Positions 36,398 through 48,843 of a DNA stretch of 64,000 nt are shown here, piece after piece. The notes under the pieces are model-generated. The model had not been told where the DNA came from. It did not search any database and saw only the letters and a program-made list of their open reading frames with translations. Position numbers and translations under genes: made by a program. Numbering within the stretch: the stretch's first letter is position 1; each line of letters opens with the position of its first letter. Source of the stretch: Neopestalotiopsis rosae (Eukaryota > Ascomycota > Sordariomycetes > Amphisphaeriales > Sporocadaceae); the NCBI GenBank assembly GCA_023078685.1, contig JALGAS010000003.1:1550001-1614000 (forward strand), written 5' to 3'.

Positions 36398-39300
36398 TCA
36401 TGCACTCTCCGACTCATCTTCATCATCGTCAATAATGACGCGCCTCCTAGGTCCGCGAGCTGCTCGCTGCTGTGTGATATCGTCTTCGTCTGATCCATCA
36501 TCTGTATCCAGTACTTCTGCCGTCATTTGCGACTTGTGCCTCCTTTTGCTAGTACTGCTATTCGCAATCTGCCTCATTGAAGGTAAATCGTCGTCGTCAT
36601 CGTCATCGACCTCTTCCTCATCGCTATCATCACTTGCAAACACCTGCCTCTTTGACCTCGCAGTATGATATTTCTGTTGTCTATTGTTTCTCCGCGCTGC
36701 AGATTTGTATCCCGCCGCAGCCGCGGAGGATGCAGACGGCGTGGTGGGCGACGTGGAAAGGTCTTCTCGCCTCGTCATGACAAGACTCGACGTTGGCGGC
36801 TGTGGCGCGCTCGACGTGGCCATGTCGTCGTCCACCACAAAGCCCACCATGTCCGAGCCGTCGTCCGAGTCGTCTGACAACTCGAGATCGCTGGTTCTCC
36901 GGCAATCGTCGCCCTCGTCGGCGCTTTCGTCATAGACGCCTCCTGCTGGCTTTCGCCGTGTCGGAGCAGCGCGGCTTGCTGGCTTCTTTTTCGTCTTTGC
37001 TGGCGGTTTTCGAGGAGGAGGAGCGACCTTTTTGACAGCTGGTCTTTGGCGTGGCGGCGGCGGCGGTGGTGTAATTTCAAGGATCTCCTCAAGGTCTGAA
37101 TCTGACAAGTCTGCCGCAAAGACATTGCGCTCTGAAGAGGCCTGCGCCGGTTTTGATCGCGAGGTCTGGTTCGGCCCGGAGGGCTTACTACGAGAGTTTG
37201 TTGCCGCATCATTGCGCTTTGGGCAAGCCGTTGTGGTTGTTTTTTGCCTTTTCGGTGGACGGGCAAGGGATGTTGTTTCTGCGTCCGAGTCGGAAATATC
37301 AGATGAGATGAGTATTTCCGCGTAATGGCTTTCATCTGACAGCGGTGGCATCATGTTGTATTCGTTTCCGGCCTTCATTTTCGACATTTTTCGAAAGAGT
37401 TTGACACAGCGCTCGGTGTGTTGTCCGTGCTGCACGAATACGGTCTTGCGTAAACTTCGTTGCGCCAAAGGCTTTGCCGTCATATTGACAGACGCAACCA
37501 CCTGAACCGAGTCCTTAGAAGACGGCAGATTTTGATAGATCCTATGCAGATCTTCAGCTTGTTCGTCAGTCAGCAATACCGAGTCTTCTGAAGGTATAGC
37601 AGCGAGTTCGACAGGTTTTGGTGCCGGCGGTTGTGGCTGCGCTTTTGTCGCTGGGGCTGAACGCTTGCCCAGCATTGAGGCCACAGATGTGAAGCCCGTC
37701 TCCACGCCGTCAGGCATGTGGAATTTCTTTGGTGCCGCCTTCTTCCTCGCTGCGCGCTTCTTTGGCTCCGGAAGCGATTGGTTCTGTGTGTTCTCGATCG
37801 GTATTTCTACATGTCTTTTGTCAACCTCGGGCCTGATTTCTCTCGGGACAATGCGTGCAGAAAGCTCATGGCGAAAGTTGAACCTGCTTCCCTCGCATAT
37901 CATTTGTTGCATCTTGTCGTACGCGTCCTTGGACTTGGCGTAATTGTCCTCCTCCTTGCCCTGCATAAGGAGGAGCACTACGCGTCCAGCTCTTTTTCTT
38001 CCCGTTCGCCCCATTCTCTGCAGCATTCGGATAGGCGATGCAGAAGCATCATAGCAGACAATGAGATCCACCTGACCAATGTCTAGACCTTCTTCGCCTA
38101 TGGAGGTGGCGACGAGGACGTTGAAGGTCCCTTCTTTGAATTTTCTGATTCTTTCAATTTGTTCAGACTGTTTCATACCTTCCGACTGCTTGGTATCTGC
38201 CTGGCCGACGAAGACTGCAGCTCTGATCATGGGCTTGTGACGATTGAGGACTCTTACAATCTCTTCTGCACTGTCGCGAAATTCACTGAAGACAATGACC
38301 CTCGTATTAGAGGTCCCGCCATTCTCCCTGCCTTCGCCAGCATCCATAAAATGATTGAGTATAGTATCAGAGAGATAAGTCAACTTCGGGTGGCCAACGA
38401 AGTCATCATTTCTGTTCCAAGAACTGATCTTGGTCATCATGTCTTGAAAATCAGGCGAGTCGACGATCTGGCGCTTGTTCTTGGAACCCTTGGACCCTTT
38501 ATCCTCAACTTCGTCTCTGAAACGAACCAGATTGTCGTAGAAGGGCTTTATTCCATGGAAATTCAAGAGCCTGATAGCATGAGCCAAGCTTTGGAGGATG
38601 GTGAAAATAGCTGGTATCGTGAATTTGATGTAGTTTGGCACATTTGGGCCAGCTCTAGCCGCCCACTGTTTCTTTGCTTGCATCAACCCATAAGCCGTCA
38701 TTGACATAGGATCCCGGCCATAGTAGATATTCTGCTGGCTGAGCTTGTCCACGAGTGGCTTCAAAGCTTTCGTGAAGTGTTCTCGGCAGAACATCATTTC
38801 TTCCGATGGCTCCAGCAATTCAATATCCTCTTGACGTTGGTGCACATACTGGCGAATGTCGAGAGAATCTTCCGTTCGAATCTCGACGCGCGAGATTCCG
38901 AGACCATCCATTACTTCTTGGACTGCTTCGACGCTAGATCCAGGCGTTGCTGTGAGAGCTAGGATGCGGAAACTGCTCGAGAATCGACGTATGAACTCGA
39001 CAACCTTGACATATGCGTAGTTGCCAGTAGCCCGGTGGGCTTCATCCACAACTAGCAGAGCGATCGACTTTGGGTCCGCAGCACCGGACGAGAGGTCATT
39101 CTGTAAAGTCTGTGGCGTCATGAAAAATACACGTTTGGATTCCCATTCCTCGGCTCGTAGACCTTTGTTCACCTCTCCCGTCAAGAGAGTAGTCTGTGAT
39201 CTCGGAATGCCAGCGATATTGAAGCAAGCATCGACTTGTTGGGATGCAAGGGGTTTGGTCGGCGCTACAAACACGATCTTGGCCTTTTTTGTCCATCGAT

Positions 39301-39994
39301 AGTAATTCAGCATTATGGTGGCTGCGATAAATGTCTTGCCTAGACCAGTCGGCAGGGCTACAAGAGTGTTGTTGAAAAGTCCCTCCTTGACTATGGTGTA
39401 CTGGTAATCTCTGATAGCACCCAGGTTTGTAGGGTAGACCCAGGTCTTCATGGCGTCTCTATCAATATCATGATGAGTCGGCTTTTCTTCTGGCAGGTCG
39501 ACGCGGAACTGCCGAATATTATTCGGACGCTGGCTCGACCCGGCAGTCCCATTCTGTGGTGTTGGCGGTACTGCTGTCGTATTAAAGAGAGTCATTTGCC
39601 GGTAAATGGGAGTTGCACCTCCGACTCTGGGTGCAGGTCGAGCATTTTTCGACGCAGACTGCACCGATAGTATACCACCCGGGGGGCTTGAAAATGCATC
39701 TGAAGGTAATTCATCTAAATCAATGATTTCTGGATTTGATGACTTATTGTGCTTTGATGCCTGTTAGCCTGCATTGATTTTCCAATAATTCGGAACACGG
39801 AACAAGAGGATTCAGCTTACATTTTGGCGGGGAGTGAAGCTATTCCCAGTTTGCCCCAGTCTAGCACGCTGAGCGTGGGGCAGGGCACTGCTTGAGTTTC
39901 TTGGCTGCGCAGAATGATTCAGAACCGGCACTTGACTTGCAGCGATGATCAAGTCCTCATCGAGAATATCGTCGTCGAATTCGTCAGAATCCAT
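36398..39994 (-). CDS. mph1: Mph1/FANCM-type ATP-dependent DNA helicase
   Basis: 3'-5' SF2 helicase that unwinds D-loops, reverses stalled forks and limits crossovers; nuclear. Exon 1 is 39994-39821 (58 aa, acidic [16 protein letters not shown] start) and exon 2 is 39751-36398. The 69-nt intron uses a GTAAGC donor, a GCTAAC branch and an AAAG acceptor; a CAG three bases after the branch is the in-frame alternative (adds three residues) but sits too close. The join restores [20 protein letters not shown]. Product 1,175 aa, usual for the family. Helicase motifs: Walker A PTGLGKT at 192-198, DEAH at 294-297, and motifs V/VI in [11 protein letters not shown] and [10 protein letters not shown]. 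The C-terminal third is disordered and basic/acidic ([11 protein letters not shown], then poly-Asp/Glu runs), ending in an acidic tail. Divergent from Mex67. Confidence 0.95.
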
Positions 39995-40814
39995 GGCTAC
40001 TGCAAGTAACTTCTCATCCTCGCCCCCAATTCAGACTACCAGAATTCTATGGAGGGCTACAGACAGGGTCGAAACGCGACCAGAGCCTTTGATCAAGACG
40101 CGACTAATGGCCAAGCCAGATCGCAGGCGTTGGACGCCAACTCACCTGACCTGTACCGAGAGGTCTAGCCTTTTGCAGCATCTAAGCCCCGCCTGAAGCC
40201 TGATTTTGCCCAGTTTAGGCAACGAGTCGCTGCAGATTCAGAAGGTAAGCTTGAAGCTGACTCATCAGCCAATAGGCCGTTTTGGCTGTCAGGTTGCAGC
40301 CAAGAGAAGCTTGGGCCCCAAAATTATTTCCCGTTGCGACTTTCCAAACAGCCTTTGTCGTCACTGACGACTTCTTTGAGATCCAGACTTTATTCCTTCA
40401 TTTTGTTCGTCTTGTCGGCCGCACCTGTCCCCCTCTCACACGCACCCAATCTTGCGAGGTCCCCTAGGACTGTTTCTACCGACTTCGATTCACGCAACAG
40501 AATCACACGTCTCCGTCTGTCTATCAACATCCGAGTTGACTTTGCGCACGACCGTTTCCTTCGCGCAATAGTTGGAGGAGAAGCTTTCCTCGCTCCATTT
40601 CCTTCCACCACCTAATTTTTGTCCATACGCCCCTCAATCTTTCATCGGCGAATACTGAGGCAACAAAATCACCGATTTCCAGCAAGCCCAGCTTTGCGCA
40701 AGGCTTCTTCACGTCACTAGACTACTTGCCGCCACCCGTATCTCAGTATCGATTCTGCCCGAAGCGCCGCGGAAAACCTTGCCATCTCCAACGTCGCAAC
40801 TGCTGCTCGTCACC
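39995..40814. promoter_or_regulatory. divergent promoter of mph1 and mex67
   Basis: 820 bases between two start codons facing apart. Near the mph1 side are two ACGCGA words (40074-40079 and 40098-40103) 24 bases apart in the same orientation, matching the ACGCG core read by MBF-type G1/S factors. The mex67 side (40320-40810) is CT-rich leader. Confidence 0.6.
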
Positions 40815-43092
40815 ATGGCACCCTCAGGCCCTCGTGCTCAGCGCAACAACGCACGTGGCGCCACGACACTGAACAAGACGACCGGCCGTCCCTCTGGTAT
40901 CAAGAAGCGAGGTGCTGGCGGACCTACGAAAACCGACAGAGATGGCGATCTAGACATGGATACATCGGCCGGTGCCAGCGGCTCTGGTCGCGGCACCCGT
41001 CAGTCCAAAAACAACAACAAGCCCGATGCGCCTACAGGGCCTCGGCGCTCTACTCGGTCTGCCCCCGCTGGTGGCCGTGGCCCAAAGCCTACAACCCGGG
41101 CGGCAGACATGGTCAAAAAGATTGTTGAGGGTGGCTCAGGCAACCTGTCCTCGCGCATCGCAGCAGGTATTGATACATCCACGAGACATACTCGCTCATC
41201 GCGTCCAATCAATGGCGCAAATATCACAACTCTGAGGATTGGCGGTCTCAAAGACAGCAAAGCAGCGAGCAACGAAGGCGGCGGTCTCAGAGAACTTATC
41301 ATCTTTGTAGAGCGAAAGGCATCCGTCGTTGGCAAGCTTGCCCGATCCATTCGTGTCAAAAAGGTAAGTGCGCATATCCGATCCGATCATCCGGGTGTCC
41401 ATGCAGGTTACGAAGCGACGCCGACTCTCCAACTCGTTGTTATGCCATAGCTCGCAAGAACGAGGAGAAGACTAGTTTTTACCAAGCAGCTCTTGTACAC
41501 CTAATCCGGATTCTTGGACAATTATCAAGGTATCTCTACCTTGGCTAACATCTAGCAGTCATCAATTAGGGGTGACTTCGTGTACATCACAGCAACTAAG
41601 GAGGACGCGGAGGAAATTCTGAAACTTAATAACTTTGATTTCGCTGGCGCCCGCCTTACCATAGAGGAAGTCACCGAAGAAACAGCTGCTCCTCTGTCCG
41701 ATAAATCGGCGCAGATCAAGGAACAGCTTAGATCGGTTCTTGCTGTGCGGTATAACCAGGAGGCAAAGCTCCTCGACTTGTCACATCTCAGCCAAGATCC
41801 CACCCTTCAGCAGATGGAAATGTTCACCCAAGCCACGCCAGAAAAGCTGTTCAAGGCCTTCATGGTTATCATGGATGATACCTTCAAGACGCCCCAGGCG
41901 AAGCGCGAAGGCGTCATTAGCATCAGCTTGAAGGGCAACAATATCGATGATGCTTCCCAAATCATGTCTCTCGCCGATACTTTTCCAGAACTGATCAACC
42001 TCGATCTTTCTGGAAATATGTTCAAGGACTCAAAGGCCTTGGGAAAGTGGAGGCATCGCTTGCGGAAGCTTGAAACTTTGCTCTTGAACGACAATCCAGT
42101 CGCCATGGACCAGTCCAGTGCAGCTGAATTCTTGAAATGGTGGCCTCGGTTGCAAAACCTGAACAACATTCAAGTCAGGTCCAAAGAAGAAGTCGAGGCG
42201 GCCGCGCAAGGTCCCAAGGTCTTCCCGATCCCACAATTCGGTTCCGACTTCCGTGACGTTAACCGCATCGGCGAAGCCTTCGTCACCGAATTCTTTGGCA
42301 TGTACGATAACGACCGACAAACTCTTGCCGCAAAGTACTACGACGATCAAAGCGTATTCTCTTTCTCGGTCATGGTAGCTCAAGCGCACATTCCTGGTTC
42401 TTCTTTGACCTGGACAGATTACATCAAGCTCTCTCGAAACCATGTCAAGATCACGACACAACACGCGCGATACCAACGCCTGTTTGCAGGCACGTCACTT
42501 GTGCAGAATGCATGGTCGAAATTTCCTCCCACGAGACATCCTGCACTTGCCACCGACTTTAACAAATATATCATTGATTGTCATCCAATGACTGGTCTTG
42601 CGGACCCAACAGGCCAGAGTCCTGGTGGTGTCGATGGCATGATCATCACCATGCACGGAGAGTTCGAGGACCAAGAGCTGAGCACCCAGAAGACCGCCAG
42701 AAGGAGTTTCTCCCGCACCTTTATCCTTGGACCTGGTCTTCCAGGTAGACATGAGATTCGTGTTGTCAGCGACCTATTACAGCTGAGAGCATATACCCCA
42801 TTACCCGCTCAGACTGGCGCATCCGACGTCACGGCAGCAACGATAGCAGCACCTCCCGTCGATGTTGCTACCCAGCAAGAACAAATGACACTGGAGCTCT
42901 GCAAGCAAACCGGCATGACTCCAGAATACTCCAAAATGTGTCTCGAAACCGCTGGCTGGAACTTTGACCAGGCACTACTCACATTCAACGAGAAGAGGGT
43001 AAGTTCTTTATACTGTAATGGATAGCATGTATTGTACTAACACTCCTCAGGCATCTCTTCCCGCTGACGCTTTTGCTCAGCGTCCCATGTAA
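40815..43092 (+). CDS. mex67: mRNA export receptor Mex67/NXF1
   Basis: General mRNA exporter that works as a heterodimer with Mtr2 at nuclear pores. Exons 40815-41363, 41559-42998 and 43051-43092 (all phase 0) give 676 aa. Intron 1 is long for this window (195 nt; GTAAGT, GGCTAAC branch, TAGCAG acceptor); its removal restores SIRVKK-SSIRGDFVYITATKEDAEE, matching the family. Intron 2 is 52 nt (GTAAGT...TACTAAC...CTCAG). Domain order: basic Gly/Arg-rich N-terminus (1-130), RRM-like fold (about 145-215), leucine-rich repeats (about 290-390, e.g. NLDLSGNMFKDSKALGKW), NTF2-like domain (about 409-596) and C-terminal TAP-C/UBA (about 622-665, LCKQTGMTPEYSKMCLETAGW). The tiny last exon supplies ASLPADAFAQRPM. 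Reading through intron 1 stops at 41450, leaving only the RRM-like part. Confidence 0.95.
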
Positions 43093-46000
43093 AATGGGCC
43101 AATAGAAGAACAGAAACCAAACCAAAACAAAAAAACAAAACAAAATAGAATCAGATGGCATTGACCATTGAATTGACACAAATGCATTCGGCAAGGCGTT
43201 TAGGAATCTACTGGCGGTGTGATTTCCAAAGGAATCAACATGCCAAGCCAAGGACTCATGGAGGTTTTTGTATGCTTTCGAAGCATGTGGTATATAAGGC
43301 ATGAAGTTGGGGGTCTTGACAGGACGAAAGCATTGGGCTACTCAGGACGTGAGGCATTGCTACATGAGCAAAGTGCAGGTCGAGCTTTAATATCAAGAGC
43401 ACACAATAATATGATCTCACTGCCTACATTCAATTATTTCTTTGCAAATGCGCCAAGCTATACGTGCGCTATGGAACATGAGGATATCGAATTGATGCAA
43501 TCCATGTTGTTTCAAGCAGACAAAGTACTGAGTAATGAACCTCATGGAATTATTGCATCAAACCTAATTATAGAGTACCTCGTAGGAATCTGACAAATGA
43601 CCAAGTGAAAGAAACCAATAGTGGATATATTGCAGGTTGAGCACACTATATGTCAAGGAGCAGCAGTGTATAACGTGCTCTGTATACCAAGAAGTTTAGT
43701 GCTTCGGTGGGTGAATCGAAGCGCTCAAGACCATATGTGAGGTGAATGACGCTGGGGAGGCAGCAATTGCCGGGTTTCCCATCCCACACCATATCTCCAG
43801 ATCTACTGTCTGGGCTGCTTAATTTGCAAGGACGTCGCCAGTTGACAGGTTGCGACCCAATCACGCCTTGCATGAAGGGCTTTGCGAACTTGGTTGGCTG
43901 GCGCGCGCGCCCGCAGCGGTTTGGTTGGGCAAAGACACTTGGAAACATTTTGTGTCTATACATGGTATGGTATGATGCGTAACCTTACATTAGTCGAGAT
44001 ATATTTTACTCTATTCTGTTCTGGCACACCACGGCACTGCAGGGCTGAGCGCTTAATAATAAAATAATGGTGACGGCTGAGCCAACCAAATTTCAAAACT
44101 TGTGTGACGCTTCCCGTATACATACGAATAAAGAATACTACCCTTTGTTCATTTTCCTCGTCTGCCGCCGACACCACACCTTTGTCGCGAAAGGGAGGGG
44201 GCCATGGCAGCGTCAGGAATGATTGCCCAGGTACTTTTCTTCACCTAGGGTGAGCGATACGTGTGGCCGCGGGACGAAATAGTTTTTTCTGCAGCGCAAG
44301 CGCACATGGGCGTTGCCGTTCGGCCGCGAGGGAGGGGAGGGACGGGTGTGTATGGCAACATTCTTTGGGCCATGTAAAATATGGAATATGTACGGAATAC
44401 TTTTGTACAGCGCGATCACAAGATAGGGCAGAAAGAAGAATGGACTCAGTTATAGCCGCCATACTAAAAAGCACGGCAGGCGCCGCTAGGTCTGGTTAGG
44501 TATTGGCCTTTGTCTTCTCTTTTGCTTCTGGCACGCTGAAACCCCGGCGGTTGCTTTTTTCGTTCTTTCTTTGCATTTGTCTCCATCTTGAGATTCCTGT
44601 CAAGTGGTCATGAGAGGGATAAAGTCTTTGCGAACGCTTTGTGGGCTGTTCGCCTGCCGCCCGTGTTGGCGTATCACGAATGGGAGGTTACTGATAAGTC
44701 CCGAGCTGAGATCGTATACTACTTGACTACTTCGTATTACCCGCGCCAGATGTAGAATAATACTAGCTGAGCAGCCCGGCGCGTTGGGTCCATCGTACGG
44801 GTTATTCAATGAAAGAGTAGAAAAAAAAGCAGGTGGCGAGAGCCCATCCACCCAGGCACGTGGTTGGACGGTTCAGCGATGGAACGTACGACAGGCCTGC
44901 CTGCATCGCAAGGTCCTGGGTCCAAATTCAGTCCAGCCCAGTCCAGTCCGAGAGACCCTGCTCCTCCAACTGCTGCAACCAAAAATTCACTTGATACCCT
45001 CCCCGTATTTACTTTTTTTCGATTCGAGACAGATTGGGTTGATGTGCCACAATACGAATATGTCTGGTCGCACTGCAAATTGTTCAGTACAGCCATATAC
45101 GAGCACAGCACCACTTTACTTTCCACGTGGCTGCGCGGAGTATGAGGTTTATGGGACAATGGGTGTATGACCGGAACATTGGGCGGGTTGTTTCTTCTTC
45201 CCGACGCAGGTATCGTAGATTACCATATGATGACGCTTGGCAGGTAGCGAAATGGGCTACCCATTTCTAGAAGATGAGCATCTGGAAGTTTTGAGCAGCA
45301 AGCAGCACCACAGTTATGAGAAGGCGGTGCAATGCATGTGCTTCAGGTTGGTTGGGAATTGGAGCTATTTCATTGTGCATCCATCAGATTTCATATTGCC
45401 TGACTCAATAAATGGGGACCTCTTCTTGGTGGTATGAATAAGTTAGGTGGTTGATAGCAAGCGTCCCTCTTTTTGGACCGAGGCCGGTGCTGAATGTTAT
45501 AATTGGAAGGCGCCATGAATTCATCTGATCGTTAAGTGCCTACATTAATCAGACCTAGCTCGTGCACACATCCAATTCTACGGAACACTAAAGAGCACCA
45601 GAGTAGACAGTGCTTACACTATCTGAAATCCATGCCTCCCCCGGGTAATTGATGAAGGTGTTGACTCTGATTGCCTCATCACGTCCATCAATCTGACTTG
45701 TAGGAGAGATTCCATGGTATTCTGACACCATGTCTGTCTGTGAGTGGCTCAAGTGCTGTGTCGTCCAGCGTCATCAAACAGCCTGCGAGCCAAATAGGGA
45801 ATTGTGATAGACCTCGCACAAACCAGCAATATCCCAGGTCAGTCCCCAATCAACGTATGGTGTGTACCTTACCTACCTGGCTTGCCATCCCGTCTCTTCC
45901 ATTTCCACTAAACCAGGTGCAAGTCCAGCGCGGCGCCGATTCCATTCGGCTCTCTTTGGATTTTTGGTCTGCCAAGCCGAAACATAGAACACTACCTGGG

Positions 46001-47598
46001 CAGACGACCAAGTTCTCCCAAAACAATCCATCTGCACTGTCTCAAGCTTGTCTGCATATGTACGTCTGTTCAGTCCATCGTGGCTTTCGTCATGGTAGTA
46101 TCGCGCTCCAACGCCTGGGGAATGGAATTGGAATGGGCATGGTAGGTGACCATTGAATCAGTCAAATCAATCAAGCGAGCGAGAGCGGGCCATCAATTCG
46201 CGAGAGGTACTGTAGTAGTAGTAGTGTAGCACCACAGAAAATATTGCAGACAGGCCCCCTGGTCGTGGGCCTTGACCGGCGTCGTAATCGAGCGACGAGT
46301 GGATTTCGCTGCGTCCACTGCTCAGGTCTGATGGGGATGGATGATGATGGATGGCCTTTTTGAACCCGTTCAGTGCTAATTGTGCAGTAGCCAATGCTGC
46401 CCGCCAGCCCGCCCGTCCCATGAGAGGCATCGCTCAGGGGACTATTCCGTTTCACCTATGCATAAAGGGCTAGTACACACGGATGACCTATCACCCATTT
46501 GGTCAACATTCACGAAAGCCACAGTGGATTGGACCGCGCGCCGGCAACTTTTGGGAGCACAATCCGATGGCACGCTGAAGAGCTGTGTTCGTATGCGGTT
46601 GGCTGGTCTTCAGATCTGGTTGGATAGCCAAGCCGACGCCATTCATTCAGGACTGTCTTGATGGTAATACACAGTACATACTGCCACTCAAACCACTATT
46701 ACGACTCACACACATCGTGACACCCTCATAACCCCATAGGGAGTCAGTCAGTCGAATGAGCGAGCGGGCCATTCATCATCCTTTGATTCCCCCGTGTCCA
46801 TCCATCCATCTCATACGTATCAGGCAGTGTGTTGCTCCATAAGAGGAACGCAGCAACGGTGGGGGTGAGCCCGGATTTCTTCATTTCTCGCATCAGATCC
46901 TCCTCTTTTTGCTTCCATTTCCACCCACGACTACTGCGGCAATCTGGTAATAGACTCTCGCAGTCCCTAGTAGGAGTTCCGTAGACCCAAACTCAATCCG
47001 ACCGTTGGGAAAGAACATTCAAAGAGAGCAGAGATCAAATGCATATGTATCGCACCCCTTTCGCGGCGCTCAGGTACCCGTTTGCCAGCCACATGCTCTA
47101 AAGCAACAAGCTTGAGAGTCGACTACCTATGTAGATAAAGGTCGTGCGTACCCCGGTACGTGTCAGCCGCTATGAGAAGTCGGCGGCGCTGCTCGTACAT
47201 GGACCTAGACGTGGTACCTGACGGCTCGACCCCTATGAAGTCCCATCTAGTCTCATCCAGGCTTGGCTCCGCGCCGCTCCCAACTTCGCTCTCCATTCGT
47301 GATTCGCTGTATGCACTGCGGTCGCTGGGGCCCCCCCTCTTCTCTGCCCCTGGGCCCTGGCGCTGCTGCTGCTTGCCCGTGCCCCCCAGGCGCCGTTCAT
47401 CCACCAGACCCCCATCCATGCCCGTGGCCCATGGCCCATCTTCATGATCACCATTCATTTGCCCGATTGTCTGTTTCTGTTCGTTGAGTTGCTGCAGTCC
47501 CTCGCCGAATTCATTCGCTGCCTCGTCGCTTGCTTCCCTCTCTTTCAACCAACCTACCCTCGTTCCCTCTTACCCAGGTCGGCCTGCCAGCCCAGAAA

Positions 47599-47633
<35 letters not shown>

Positions 47634-48843
47634 ATTTCCGTGTGATCTGGAAAAAAGTGTCGAGCAGCAAGTCTCGTCATAGGACACAAGGCGTTCGTTC
47701 TGAAGAAACCAAATCAAACTCTCGTTTACCAATTACCACTACTACGTGTACCAACTCTACCGACCGATCGCTCTCACTCTCTCTCTCTATCTATTAACTC
47801 GAACTCACCACTCACATTACACTCTAACGAAAAGAGCACCTCATTTGTTACTGTCTTGTCTTATATTCTTAATTATCGCCATTATCGCACCCGCCCTCAG
47901 ACATCGTCAGGGGCCAGCTTCCGACTTTTCTACGTACCGTACAGTACCAGAGTACATTTTAGGCCAAGCATAGCCGAGCGAGCGAGCTGCTTTACCTGAC
48001 CTTGCCTTGCCTGACCTGACCTTGCCTGATCTTTACCACCCACCTCCGCTTTTACCCCAAAACCTGCGACACAGAACACCTCAGGAGGACGTACGCATCT
48101 GGTCGGCTGTTTTCTTTCTTTCGTGTTCCCTCCAACTCACTCGTTGTTCATTGGGAAATAGTTTTAACGAGGAGGAAAACGTTTCCGTCCCAGCATAAAC
48201 GTTTTGCTGCTTCGTCGATCATCCGCCCCAATTTGGCTCAGGAACGGGATCGGCAATTTGGGACAACACCACAACGCGCCGGCCGAACTACGTACCTTTG
48301 GAGAGAGAAGGAGGAGGCTTGTTGTTGGAATTGGCATTCTTCGACTTCTTCCTCTTGGTTCAAACGTCCATTCTGGTGACGCAACTCCTTACTCTCGCCG
48401 TATTGAATTCCATTCCTCCGGACCACCAATTCGCGAATTTTTGGACTCTCAAAGCGAAAGAACAGTTTCAGCCCAAATCGCTTTTCCATATCGGACGACT
48501 ACTTGTCTCGATATACTGACAAGCGTTTCTTCTCAACAACTACCGGACCCCAAGTCAAGACAACCACGGGAGAAGCGCGGCTTTTCGAGGTCTCTAGTCA
48601 CGTCTGCAGCATTTTCTTAGTGGCCCCTGTTGTTGCAAAGATCTGCTGCGCCTCAACAACACAACTGCACGACGAAAATCAAATCTGGACGACTTTTTCT
48701 GGCCGCTCTAACCATGTCATAGTGCCTTGAAAGGTCTAATCCACGCCGGTTGCATCATTAATTGTTGACACGGGAAAATCCTCAAGTTAGGAAGCGGTAA
48801 TTTTATCGGGGAGAGAGTCTTATCCGAAATCAAGAGGCTCGCA
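43093..48843. other. largest gene-poor stretch, ending in the kelch gene leader
   Basis: About 5.7 kb without a supportable protein gene. It holds many short repeats, a CAGAAC hexamer array at 47599-47628, and from about 47700 onward a CT-rich promoter/leader with long CTCT runs (47765-47800) in front of the kelch-like gene. Frames of 130-150 codons at 45740-46156, 47123-47548 and 48204-48620 carry no domain. A long leader or noncoding transcript is possible. Confidence 0.5.
47593..47634. repeat. CAGAAC hexanucleotide microsatellite
   Basis: Five perfect CAGAAC units (47599-47628) flanked on each side by CAGAAA. It lies in the probable promoter/leader of the kelch-like gene. Confidence 0.9.

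Noticed and set aside
39664..39664. GTG as start of the Mph1 protein
   Set aside because: It is an internal valine; the frame continues upstream through a spliced exon with a proper ATG at 39994 and the acidic N-terminus expected of Mph1.
41407..41530. possible middle exon inside Mex67 intron 1
   Set aside because: From the cryptic acceptor at 41406 the frame hits a stop before the next GT donor, so it cannot be a coding cassette; skipping the whole 195 nt restores family sequence.
48204..48620. 138-codon frame in the leader of the kelch gene
   Set aside because: No domain; overlaps equally long frames on other registers, as expected of noncoding leader.
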